Program-made: the position numbers and the translations under genes
Source of the DNA: an uncultured Treponema sp.
GTDB lineage: Bacteria; Spirochaetota; Spirochaetia; Treponematales; Treponemataceae
Length of the DNA: 12,364 nucleotides
Direction of reading: 5' to 3'
NCBI GenBank assembly: GCA_937885475.1
Contig: CAKZZR010000228.1
Span: 1 to 12,364, forward strand
The notes under the pieces: model-generated
Told to the model about the DNA's origin: nothing
What the model saw: only the letters and a program-made list of their open reading frames with translations
The model's database searches: none
In this document: in pieces, positions 5,977-12,364 of the stretch
Layout of the letters: each line of letters begins with the position of its first letter
Position numbering within the stretch: the first letter of the stretch is position 1

Positions 5977-8850
5977 TTATAGTATTTTCATGAGCGCGTC
6001 ATGGTCAGCGCTCTTTACCAGTTTTTTTACGGTAGAAAACTTTTGTGCGGCTGATTCAGAAAGCGAATACTGCGCGATAAGAGCCACAATCTGGTCGGCG
6101 GTGTCAAAGTCAAAGGCATCGGCGCATTCCCTGAGGCTGCAGAGCGCTTCGGCAAAGTTCTCGTCGCTCATCGCTTCTTTTGGACTGTTTGCTGTTCCGT
6201 TTGCGCCAGATTCGTTGAATGGCGCAAGGTTCTGCTTGTAGGAGCGGTACAGCAAAAGAAGTGCGGGCGTAAGGCTCTGAATCTGCTCGTCGTCCTGCGT
6301 GTCTCCGCAGTGCTCAAGGTACGCCGCCTTTTCAGAAAGTTCCGTGGCTCCAATCAGGCGCGATGTGCTTTTGAGTGCATGAACCAGCACCGTGTAGTTC
6401 CTGAAGTCCTTGGCGGCGGCAAACTGCTCTATTGCGGCGGATTTTTCGTCGATTGCGCCGGCAAATTCCGTAAGCGCGGTGCGGAGCGTTCCTGCCGTTC
6501 CGCAGTTTGCAAGCGCAGCATGTGCGTCAATGCCGTCCACTCCCGCAAATTCCGCAGCCCCGTCATTCTGTGCGGAGGGCGGCGCTTCTTCCGCGCAGTA
6601 CAGCTCAACTTTTTCCGGCGGAAGGTAGGTCACAAGCAGCTTCTCAAGCTTTGCGCTGTCAATAGGCTTTGTGAAGTAGTCAGAAAATCCCTCGCTCAGG
6701 TACATTTCCTTTGCGCCGGAGATTGCGTTTGCGGTTAGCGCTATGCACGGCGTTTCCTTGTTAAGGTTTGCTTCCAGACGTTGCATTGCGTGAAGGGTTT
6801 CGATTCCGTCCATGCCAGGCATTCGGTGATCGATGAAGAGTATGTCGTATTTTTTTTGCGCTACAAGCTCAAGCGTTTCTTCGCCGCTCGTTGCCGTGTC
6901 AATCTTCATCTGCGTGTCCTTAAGCAGGTCGCAGAACACCGTAAGGTTCAGCTTTGTGTCGTCAACTACAAGAATCTCTGCATCCGGCGCGTGGAAGCTT
7001 TCGCGGTAGCAGGCACAGCTTTGCAGCGCAACCTTGTATTTTTGCGAGAACTGCCCGATAGGAGCCGCGTCGACTATGCTCTGGCGCACGACGAACCAGA
7101 AGTCCGAACCTTTGCCGTACTCGCTGTCTACGTTCAATGTGCTTCCCATAAGATGAAGCAGCTGCTGGACGATGTTCATGCCAAGTCCGGTACCCTCAAT
7201 GGTGCGGTTTCGTTCCTCTTCGATGCGCTGGAATGCGGTAAAAAGCTTTTTCTTGTCCTCTGTCTTTATGCCGATTCCCGTGTCGGCGACGTGAACTTCA
7301 AGGTTAAGGCAGCCGTTCTCTACCGTTCCTCCTATGCGCATTGTTACGGAGCCTACGTTTGTGTATTTTACGGCGTTCGTAAGAATGTTCAGAATGCACT
7401 GCTTCAGGCGGATTTCGTCGCCGCGCAGAAGGTGCGGCAGCCCTTCGTCAACTTCCACGTTCAGCGCAAGGTTCTTTTCCTTTGCACGGAACGAAATCAT
7501 GTTGATAAGGTCGTTTATGACGGAACTCAGCTCGTAGTCCGCCTCTATGATTTCCATCTTGCCCGCCTCAATTTTTGAGAAGTCAAGGATGTCGTTTATA
7601 AGGCTCAGCAGGTTTTTGCCGGCGGACTGAATGTTTTCTGCGTATTCGCGTATTTCTGGCGTGGTTGCCGCACGCAGAATCATCTCGTCAAAGCCAAGTA
7701 CCGCGTTTATAGGCGTGCGAATTTCGTGGCTCATGTTTGAAAGGAACGACGACTTTGCCTTGTTAGCGGCGTTGGCAATTTCCAGATTTGACTTAAGCTC
7801 CTTTTCTTGCTCAAGTTTTTCTATATATTTGCGGGAATTTTTTGAGGCGCGCAGCAGGGAATCATAGAGAATGCCAATCTCATTGTCGTTCTCAATCTGA
7901 AGGGTCTGAATGTCGGTGGGGCAGCTGTCTGCCTGCTCATGGTCAAGAAAGACGGAACCGTTTTCTACCGCGTTGGTCATAAGTACGATGGGGTTCGTGA
8001 TGTTGTTCCTCAGATGCTCCACAAGGACGATGACGACCGGAATGGTTACGATTAGCAGCAGTATGAAAAGGCGCGTGATGAACACGATTTTTACCAAATC
8101 TGGAAGCGTTTCAAACTGGCTTGAAAAAAGTGCGCCTGCCGAACCGAGGGCCGAGATGATTATGATGACCGCCTCAAAAAGAATGGGGAACATCATGGTT
8201 TTGGTGATTGAATTCTTGTTCCGCCGGCTTAGGATTGTCTTGATGTAGTCGGTGTTTTCGGCAATAAAATACGTCGACGAAAAAAAGTTCCGCTCGCGTT
8301 GCCCGGAATAATTGTAGAACAGATAGTTCAGCACGCATACGATTATGCTGGGCGGAAGCGCGGTTACAAACCGGAACATCTCCTGCAGCAGTGAATAGTG
8401 AATGTGAATGTATTCGCCCTGAACGATGGTGTCCACAAAATTGCAGGCGTTGCCCAGAATTATGGAAAACAGGACTATGGTGAGCAGCGTTTTTGGAATG
8501 CTTGCATACCATTTTCGTACAAGCGGAATGTTTGCGACGAGCGAGGCAATCAAAAGCAGGAATGCGTGAAAGATAAGGAACTGCGACTTCATCGTCTGAA
8601 AGCTGAAGAACGCCAGCACAAGCACTGCGCCCGCCGTATGGCCAAAGAGCGACGTGTACAGCATGACGGGAATCGTTTCCATATAATTCCTGAAGCGGAT
8701 GAGCGGAATGATTCCAAGGTGTGTGTTCAGAGGATAGAAGCTGTCCAGCGCGATAAGGATTATGAACGATAGAAGACCTGCCACGCTTGCCGCAAGCATA
8801 AAGCGCTTTGGTTTGTAGAGCAGGGGACGTTGTTTTTCTGTGCAATTCAT
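5977..8850 (-). CDS. Membrane hybrid histidine kinase with receiver and HPt domains
   Basis: A 957-residue sensor kinase. The N-terminal 280 residues carry about seven hydrophobic membrane segments (near 18-35, 61-83, 90-108, 120-138, 158-180, 220-242, 255-279) and no recognisable extracellular domain, so the signal may be sensed in the membrane. A HAMP-like linker (280-335) and a coiled coil (336-366) lead to HisKA with FLSNMSHEIRTP (His375). The ATPase domain shows NILTNAVKYT, DTGIGI and GTGLGMNIV. A receiver follows (about 624-740, phosphoacceptor D674 in FIDHRMPGMDG, KP at its end) and then an HPt domain with His824 in VHALKSTSRL. An acid-rich helical tail (about 895-957) comes last. All sites for a His-Asp-His relay are intact. 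The ATG at 8850 has a promoter whose expected start is the ATG itself. The downstream regulator lies 21 bases beyond the stop. Confidence 0.93.
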   Translation of the reverse strand: MNCTEKQRPLLYKPKRFMLAASVAGLLSFIILIALDSFYPLNTHLGIIPLIRFRNYMETIPVMLYTSLFGHTAGAVLVLAFFSFQTMKSQFLIFHAFLLLIASLVANIPLVRKWYASIPKTLLTIVLFSIILGNACNFVDTIVQGEYIHIHYSLLQEMFRFVTALPPSIIVCVLNYLFYNYSGQRERNFFSSTYFIAENTDYIKTILSRRNKNSITKTMMFPILFEAVIIIISALGSAGALFSSQFETLPDLVKIVFITRLFILLLIVTIPVVIVLVEHLRNNITNPIVLMTNAVENGSVFLDHEQADSCPTDIQTLQIENDNEIGILYDSLLRASKNSRKYIEKLEQEKELKSNLEIANAANKAKSSFLSNMSHEIRTPINAVLGFDEMILRAATTPEIREYAENIQSAGKNLLSLINDILDFSKIEAGKMEIIEADYELSSVINDLINMISFRAKEKNLALNVEVDEGLPHLLRGDEIRLKQCILNILTNAVKYTNVGSVTMRIGGTVENGCLNLEVHVADTGIGIKTEDKKKLFTAFQRIEEERNRTIEGTGLGMNIVQQLLHLMGSTLNVDSEYGKGSDFWFVVRQSIVDAAPIGQFSQKYKVALQSCACYRESFHAPDAEILVVDDTKLNLTVFCDLLKDTQMKIDTATSGEETLELVAQKKYDILFIDHRMPGMDGIETLHAMQRLEANLNKETPCIALTANAISGAKEMYLSEGFSDYFTKPIDSAKLEKLLVTYLPPEKVELYCAEEAPPSAQNDGAAEFAGVDGIDAHAALANCGTAGTLRTALTEFAGAIDEKSAAIEQFAAAKDFRNYTVLVHALKSTSRLIGATELSEKAAYLEHCGDTQDDEQIQSLTPALLLLYRSYKQNLAPFNESGANGTANSPKEAMSDENFAEALCSLRECADAFDFDTADQIVALIAQYSLSESAAQKFSTVKKLVKSADHDALMKIL

Positions 8851-8856
8851 GCGTCC

Positions 8857-8885
8857 ATTATCGCATGAAAAAAGCGGATAGGCAA
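8857..8885 (-). promoter_or_regulatory. Extended -10 promoter of the kinase-regulator operon, predicted leaderless
   Basis: On the minus strand TTGCCT (8885-8880), 17-base spacer, GATAAT (8862-8857) preceded by the extended -10 dinucleotide TG one base upstream. Six bases (GGACGC) separate the -10 from the ATG, so the expected start nucleotide is the A at 8850. GGA five bases before the ATG is the only Shine-Dalgarno-like sequence. Confidence 0.6.
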
Positions 8886-8923
8886 AAAAAAGTCAGCACC
8901 GGCTTTTAATGCTCGATGCTGAC
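8884..8923 (-). terminator. Intrinsic terminator of pgi
   Basis: On the minus strand GTCAGCA (8923-8917) pairs perfectly with TGCTGAC (8898-8892); the intervening bases can extend the stem through CG and GC pairs. Eight Ts (8891-8884) follow at once. It lies 42 bases after the pgi stop. The T-run touches the -35 of the next gene's promoter, so the pgi transcript ends just as the kinase transcript begins. Confidence 0.85.
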
Positions 8924-8964
8924 GATTTTATGCGCTGCGATTTTATTCGTGCTGCTGGAGCCGT

Positions 8965-10548
8965 TTATTTAATCAGCAGGCTTGCGTATTCCTTGAGGGC
9001 GCCGTCCATGGTGCCGCCAAGCACGTTCTTTGCAAGTTTCTTTCCAAGTTGAACGCCTTCCTGGTCGAAGCTGTTGATGTTCCATACGAAGCCCTGGAAC
9101 ATAACCTTGTTCTCAAAGTGAGAAAGGAGAGCGCCGAGCGTTCTTGGGTTAACCTGCTCACCGTAGATGAGACTTGAAGGGCGGTTTCCGGCAAAAGTTT
9201 TGTTAGGGTCGGCATCTTTCTTACCGCAGGCAAAAGCCACAATCTGAGCCACTACGTTTGCGCAGAGCTTTTTCTGGCTTGTTGAGTCTTCTATTACGAT
9301 GTCCTTTCCGGTCTGGTTCTTGCTGAATGCAATGAACTGAAGCGGTGTTACGTTCGTTCCCTGATGAAGGAGCTGGTAGAATGAGTGCTGACCGTTCGTT
9401 CCTGGCTCACCGAAGATTACAGGGCCTGTCACGTAATCGATTTTTCCGCCGTCGCGGTTCACGCTCTTTCCGTTTGATTCCATGTCAAGCTGCTGCAGGT
9501 GAGCTGGGAAGCGGCTTAAGCCTTGAGAGTATGGAAGGACTGCCGTGGCAGGATATTCCTGAACATTCCGTTCATAGATTCCGATGAGGGCATCCATGAG
9601 GGCAGGGTTCTTGCGGATGTCTTTTTGTGTTGCGGTCTTGTCTGCGGCTGCGGCACCTTCAAGGAATTCTGCGAATACTTTCGGTCCGAATGCAAGAGAA
9701 AGGACTGCTCCTCCTACGCCTGAGCATGAGGAGAATCGGCCTCCGATGTAGTCGTCCATGTAGAAAGCCTGCATGTAGTCCGGGTTGTGAGCCAAAGGAC
9801 TAGTCTCGCTTGTTACGGCAATCATGTGCTTGGAAACGTCAAGACCTGCCTTCCTGATGAAATCCTTTACGAATGATTCGTTCGTGAGGGTCTCAAGGGT
9901 AGTTCCTGATTTTGAGACGAGGATGAAAATCGTGTGGGCAAGGTCAAGCGAAGCGACTACGGCAGCGCCGTCGTCAGGGTCAACGTTACTGATGAATTTT
10001 GCTTCCATCTTGAACGTGCCGTTTGCCTTTGCCCAGTTTTCAAGCGCAAGGTACATGGCGCGTGGACCAAGGTCAGAGCCACCAATACCAATCTGGCAGA
10101 CCTGAGTGTATTTTTCGCCTTTTTCGTTCAGAAGCTCGCCGTTGTGAACCTTGTTTGCAAAGTCGGCGATTTTTTTCTGCTCATTGATGTAGAATTCGCG
10201 CTTGTTCACGCCGTCTGCCAATACATCCTTTCCAAGCTGACCGCGCGTAAGCTGATGGAGAACCATGCGCTTCTCTCCAGTGTTCACAACTTCGCCGTTG
10301 TAAAGAGCCTCGAACTTTTCAAGAAGCTCGGCCTCATCAGACAAATCCTGCAATGTCTTAAGAATCTGTTCGTTCACCTGTTTTGCGGCATAATTGTAGG
10401 TAAGACCTTCTGCCATAGGAATTGAATATTCCTTGATTCGTTTTACAGCGTTTGCAGAAGAAAGCTCCTCCGCAACCGAAACCATTCCCTTAAGTGACAT
10501 CAATTTTTTCCAAGAAGAAAGTGTGTCAGCATTTGCCCATGTAGCCAT
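8965..10548 (-). CDS. pgi: Glucose-6-phosphate isomerase
   Basis: Interconverts glucose 6-phosphate and fructose 6-phosphate in glycolysis. 527 residues, close to the long bacterial/eukaryotic form. Family motifs are QIGIGGSDLGPRAMYLAL, the phosphate-binding VSKSGTTLETLTN, FGEPGTNGQHSFYQLLHQGT with E381 and catalytic H388, and GVQLGKKLAKN with the active-site lysine K503. The ATG at 10548 is preceded by GAGG 8 bases upstream. It has its own promoter and a clear terminator at 8884-8923, so it appears to be a single-gene transcript despite sharing strand with the kinase downstream. Confidence 0.97.
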   Translation of the reverse strand: MATWANADTLSSWKKLMSLKGMVSVAEELSSANAVKRIKEYSIPMAEGLTYNYAAKQVNEQILKTLQDLSDEAELLEKFEALYNGEVVNTGEKRMVLHQLTRGQLGKDVLADGVNKREFYINEQKKIADFANKVHNGELLNEKGEKYTQVCQIGIGGSDLGPRAMYLALENWAKANGTFKMEAKFISNVDPDDGAAVVASLDLAHTIFILVSKSGTTLETLTNESFVKDFIRKAGLDVSKHMIAVTSETSPLAHNPDYMQAFYMDDYIGGRFSSCSGVGGAVLSLAFGPKVFAEFLEGAAAADKTATQKDIRKNPALMDALIGIYERNVQEYPATAVLPYSQGLSRFPAHLQQLDMESNGKSVNRDGGKIDYVTGPVIFGEPGTNGQHSFYQLLHQGTNVTPLQFIAFSKNQTGKDIVIEDSTSQKKLCANVVAQIVAFACGKKDADPNKTFAGNRPSSLIYGEQVNPRTLGALLSHFENKVMFQGFVWNINSFDQEGVQLGKKLAKNVLGGTMDGALKEYASLLIK

Positions 10549-10600
10549 CTGAAAAGCCTCTTTTATAATAGAAGTTCCCGCACAAAAGCAGGATAGGGAA

Positions 10601-10629
10601 ACTATAGCGAATTTTCCATTGTTTTACAA
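10601..10629 (-). promoter_or_regulatory. Promoter of pgi
   Basis: On the minus strand TTGTAA (10629-10624), 17-base spacer, TATAGT (10606-10601). The start would be near 10595 with a leader of about 46 bases. A TATTAT closer to the gene (10568-10563) has no convincing -35. Confidence 0.5.
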
Positions 10630-10644
10630 TCATACCCATTGCAA

Positions 10645-10701
10645 ATGCCAGGACTTCAGCATGAAAATAACATCTTGCGAACCAAAGCAGAATTCTGGCA
10701 T
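10645..10701. repeat. Inverted repeat in the 511-base gene-free region
   Basis: ATGCCAG (10645-10651) and CTGGCAT (10695-10701) are exact complements 43 bases apart, extendable by a G-U and an A-T pair. Between them lies the left copy of the outer inverted pair, and the right arm overlaps the perfect palindrome CAGAATTCTG (10688-10697). The stretch 10549-11059 holds no credible gene: only short ORFs without family features. Confidence 0.4.
10649..10670 (+). repeat. Left copy of a 22-base inverted pair
   Basis: This segment matches the reverse complement of 10984-11005 at 21 of 22 positions (A versus G at position 5); both contain CTTCAGCATGAAAATAA. The two copies face each other and frame about 313 bases that hold three other hairpins. 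A looser direct relative (GCATGGAAAATT) lies at 10698-10709. Confidence 0.7.
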
Positions 10702-10746
10702 GGAAAATTGTCTGCCCTACGCAAAAATGCGTTTTTGTTGCGCATG

Positions 10747-10783
10747 AATGAACGAACCCCGCCGCAGCGGGGTATCGTTCGTT
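10747..10783. repeat. Long hairpin, copy B of the dispersed repeat
   Basis: ACCCCGC (10756-10762) pairs with GCGGGGT (10767-10773) around a CGCA loop; after one bulged A the outer arms GAACGA (10750-10755) and TCGTTC (10775-10780) continue the stem. AATGAACGA (10747-10755) and GGGTATCGTTC (10770-10780) both have counterparts in copy A at 5166-5201. No T-run follows, so a terminator role is unlikely. Confidence 0.65.
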
Positions 10784-10802
10784 CTCATAAGGTATTGCAG
10801 TC

Positions 10803-10848
10803 GGCTCTAATACCCTTTATACGACGCAAGCGTCGGGGTATTAGAGCC
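10803..10848. repeat. Cruciform-like hairpin with 13-base perfect arms (copy C)
   Basis: GGCTCTAATACCC (10803-10815) and GGGTATTAGAGCC (10836-10848) are exact complements. Inside, CGACG (10822-10826) and CGTCG (10831-10835) form a second stem on a CAAG loop, leaving TTTATA (10816-10821) unpaired on one side. It is the strongest fold in the intergenic region. The GGGGTAT at the inner end of the right arm is also in copy B. Confidence 0.7.
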
Positions 10849-10882
10849 TCCGCATGAATAAAGCGTAAGGAATTTTATTTAC

Positions 10883-10901
10883 AGGGTGCTTGCCGCACCC
10901 T
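10883..10901. repeat. Hairpin with 7-base perfect stem
   Basis: AGGGTGC (10883-10889), loop TTGCC, GCACCCT (10895-10901). It is followed on the plus strand by CACTTTATAAAT and on the minus strand by an A/T-rich stretch rather than a clean T-run. It may be a weak terminator or another unit of the palindrome cluster. Confidence 0.5.
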
Positions 10902-10983
10902 CACTTTATAAATGCTCACAAAAGCCACTTTTTGCTTCGGTCAGCCAATTTTGTGCTTCATAAAATTATACTTTTTCGCATCA

Positions 10984-11005
10984 TTATTTTCATGCTGAAG
11001 CCCTG
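10984..11005 (-). repeat. Right copy of the 22-base inverted pair
   Basis: Reverse complement of 10649-10670 with one mismatch. It abuts the palindrome at 11004-11015 and the promoter region of the DUF2156 gene. Confidence 0.7.
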
Positions 11006-11015
11006 CGGTACCGCA
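11004..11015. repeat. Perfect 12-base palindrome TGCGGTACCGCA
   Basis: A fully self-complementary sequence just upstream of the DUF2156 promoter. It could be a repressor or activator site, or the terminal unit of the palindrome cluster. No loop is available, so as RNA it would pair only between molecules. Confidence 0.4.
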
Positions 11016-11041
11016 CGAGCGATTTGACGGCGACCGAGCGA
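11016..11041 (+). promoter_or_regulatory. Direct repeats flanking the DUF2156 -35 element
   Basis: CGAGCGA occurs at 11016-11022 and 11035-11041, 19 bases apart, with the -35 hexamer (11024-11029) between them. Such spacing, near two helical turns, suits a regulator bound on one face of the DNA. Short repeats can arise by chance, so this is a suggestion only. Confidence 0.3.
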
Positions 11042-11053
11042 GTATGCTAGTAT
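11024..11053 (+). promoter_or_regulatory. Promoter of the DUF2156-YkgJ operon, predicted leaderless
   Basis: TTGACG (11024-11029, one base off consensus), 18-base spacer, TAGTAT (11048-11053). The -10 ends seven bases before position 11060, so the expected start nucleotide is the A of the ATG. GGA at 11054-11056 is too close to the ATG for a normal ribosome binding site. Confidence 0.45.
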
Positions 11054-11059
11054 GGAACG

Positions 11060-12004
11060 ATGATTCAGTGGAAAGAGCCGGACATTGGAAGTTTGGATGC
11101 GATTGAAAAGCTTGCGGCAGAGACGGCTGCAATGGGAAGCGACATGTCTGCCGCGAACATCTTTCTTCTCCGGCATAAATATAAGATTCAGATTGCCTTT
11201 TACGACGGATTCCTCCTTCGAAAATACGTCTCCCATTCAGACTTGAGCGGGCGGAACGGAGTCGCATTTCCAGCGGGAACAGGAAATCCCCAGGGCGCAG
11301 TTCAGGCGCTCATAGACGACTGGCAAAGCACCTGCAGAGGAACAGAGGGGCAGTTCCGATTCATATTTCTTTCTGAGACACAGAAAACCTGGCTTTGCGA
11401 GCATTTTCCGAAGGCGCAGTTTTTTCAGGACGCGGGAAACAGCGACTACCTGTACACGGCGGAACACCTTGCCTTTCTTGCGGGCAAAAAAAATCACAAG
11501 AAGAGGAATCACGTCTCGCGCTTCACAAAGACGTTCCCGGACTTTGAGTTTGAGCTGTATGACGAAACCTCCTCGCCGGACTTCTTAAAAATCGAGGACG
11601 CATGGCTTACCGAACAAAAGGAAAGCGCCAGCGGCATCTCAGAATCCATGAATTTTGAGCGCACTGAAATTCAGGAAGCAATAGCGCACTGGAACAAACT
11701 GAAGCTGTGCGGCGCCATCCTGCGCGTGAACGGCACGCCGACCGCAATGACCATCGCGTCAGAAATCTCTCCGGGAGTCTTTGACATTCACTTTGAAAAA
11801 TCCTACGGAATCTACGCGGAAAACGGTGGCTTTGCCGCAATCAACATGAAATTTGCAGAACACCTTCTGACAAAGCGCGATGCCGCATGGCTTAACCGTG
11901 AGGAGGACGTGAACATTGAAGGTCTGCGAAAGGCAAAACTTTCCTATCATCCCGACCTTCTGCTGGGAAAATACGACTGTATTCTGGAGGAATCAAAATG
12001 CTGA
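11060..12004 (+). CDS. DUF2156 protein (phosphatidylglycerol lysyltransferase C-terminal-like domain)
   Basis: A 314-residue soluble protein, beginning MIQWKEPDIGSLDAIEKLA. It resembles the DUF2156 family, a pair of GNAT-like folds related to the catalytic half of MprF. Typical features are KKNHKKRNHVSRF near residue 145 and the C-terminal stretch NREEDVNIEGLRKAKLSYHP with LLGKYDC after it. The membrane flippase half of MprF is absent, so this is a stand-alone domain; aminoacyl transfer is the family guess, not shown. The C-terminal stop overlaps the next gene by 7 bases (ATG at 11998), implying co-translation. Its promoter lies directly at the ATG. Confidence 0.8.
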   Translation: MIQWKEPDIGSLDAIEKLAAETAAMGSDMSAANIFLLRHKYKIQIAFYDGFLLRKYVSHSDLSGRNGVAFPAGTGNPQGAVQALIDDWQSTCRGTEGQFRFIFLSETQKTWLCEHFPKAQFFQDAGNSDYLYTAEHLAFLAGKKNHKKRNHVSRFTKTFPDFEFELYDETSSPDFLKIEDAWLTEQKESASGISESMNFERTEIQEAIAHWNKLKLCGAILRVNGTPTAMTIASEISPGVFDIHFEKSYGIYAENGGFAAINMKFAEHLLTKRDAAWLNREEDVNIEGLRKAKLSYHPDLLLGKYDCILEESKC

Positions 12005-12364
12005 GCGCCGTACTTTCAAAGGAAACCTGCGCGGGCTGCAAATTCTGCTGCTCGTTCCGGCGGCAAAGCCTGTGGGAAACACCGCTCGTTTCCGAGCAGT
12101 TCATAAAAAGACACGCGTCGCGTTCCGACGGAACAAAAATCGCTTACCGCATAACGACAGACAAAAACGGCACTTATGCAAGCCCGGATTTAACCGGCTG
12201 CTACAAAACCTCAGACAGCGAGGAAGAGGCTCCCTGCCCATTTTTGGACGCAAGCCGGGGCTGCACGCTTCCTGCCGAAGAAAAACCGTTTGACTGCAAA
12301 ATATGGCCGCTCCGCCTGATGCAAAAAAAAGACGGCACGCTTTGCGTATGCCTTACGCCCACCT
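11998..12364 (+). CDS. YkgJ-type cysteine-cluster protein (partial, C-terminus off the window)
   Basis: The first 122 residues are present, starting MLSAVLSKETCAGCKFCCSF. The CxxCxxCC motif (C11, C14, C17, C18) plus later CPFLDASRGC and FDCKIWPLRL fit the YkgJ family, thought to bind zinc or an iron-sulfur centre through clustered cysteines; no activity is established. GGAGG ends 7 bases before the ATG, and the start overlaps the DUF2156 stop, so the pair is a translationally linked operon. The frame is open to the right edge. Confidence 0.82.
   Translation, partial: MLSAVLSKETCAGCKFCCSFRRQSLWETPLVSEQFIKRHASRSDGTKIAYRITTDKNGTYASPDLTGCYKTSDSEEEAPCPFLDASRGCTLPAEEKPFDCKIWPLRLMQKKDGTLCVCLTPT

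Noticed and set aside
6781..7578. 265-codon plus-strand open frame
   Set aside because: It lies wholly antisense to the kinase ATPase and receiver domains, has no family motif, and is rich in residues expected from a shadow frame.
10711..10745. CGCA/TGCG hairpin followed by five Ts as a terminator
   Set aside because: The stem has only four or five pairs and is AT-rich in the loop; it is too weak to call, and no upstream plus-strand gene needs it.
10639..10857. 72-codon open frame in the palindrome cluster
   Set aside because: It is made of hairpin sequence, has no ribosome binding site, and its similarity to a frame on the opposite strand comes from the inverted repeat itself.
11486..11493. 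Run of eight As in the DUF2156 gene (similar runs in rsuA and the YkgJ gene) as a frameshift signal
   Set aside because: The frame is intact through each run and no alternative product is suggested; such runs are common in these genes.

Overview
The window reads as ordinary chromosomal DNA from a bacterium of roughly balanced base composition. I infer a host-associated spirochaete of the Treponema type. This rests on the protein sequences and the gene mix (lone citrate synthase beside RsuA, a multi-domain phosphorelay kinase, a paired DUF2156/YkgJ unit); there is no 16S rRNA or other phylogenetic marker here, so the assignment is soft. No tRNA, rRNA, transposase, integrase or CRISPR array was seen.

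Layout, left to right. (1) At 1-541 on the minus strand is the first 180 residues of a PotA-type ABC transporter ATPase, running off the left edge. (2) A divergent control region leads into a plus-strand pair: citrate synthase (762-2123) and, 6 bases later, the 16S rRNA pseudouridine synthase RsuA (2130-2876). (3) Convergent to these is a minus-strand lipoprotein with a phosphodiester glycosidase (NAGPA-type) domain (2895-3713). (4) From the same 96-base intergenic region a receiver-GGDEF protein (3810-5138) is read to the right. Its predicted promoter and that of the lipoprotein appear to share the same -35 DNA. (5) Convergent to it is a minus-strand two-gene unit: a large membrane hybrid histidine kinase with receiver and HPt domains (8850-5977) followed by a two-module response regulator (5955-5197). 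(6) Upstream of the kinase, on the same strand, is glucose-6-phosphate isomerase (10548-8965), ending in a clear intrinsic terminator whose T-run abuts the kinase promoter. (7) A 511-base gene-free stretch (10549-11059) is dense with inverted repeats. (8) At the right edge a DUF2156 protein (11060-12004) overlaps the start of a YkgJ-type cysteine-cluster protein that runs off the window.

Functionally the centre of the window is a signalling block. The kinase has all the parts for a His-Asp-His-Asp relay (H375, D674, H824, then D182 of the downstream regulator), and the convergent receiver-GGDEF protein would make cyclic di-GMP. A link between the two is suggested only by position. The flanks are housekeeping: glucose phosphate isomerisation, citrate formation, rRNA modification and probably polyamine uptake.

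The observations most worth checking are: (a) promoters placed so that transcription of the kinase and of the DUF2156 gene should start on the A of the ATG, and of the GGDEF gene a few bases before it, implying leaderless or near-leaderless mRNAs; (b) the palindrome cluster at 10645-11015, framed by an inverted pair of 22-base near-identical sequences, one of whose hairpins shares sequence with a hairpin 5.5 kb away at 5166-5201; (c) the back-to-back promoters with overlapping -35 elements; (d) degenerate second signalling modules in both the GGDEF protein and the response regulator. I found no clearly new multi-gene system; the repeat family and the leaderless promoters are the best candidates for something undescribed.
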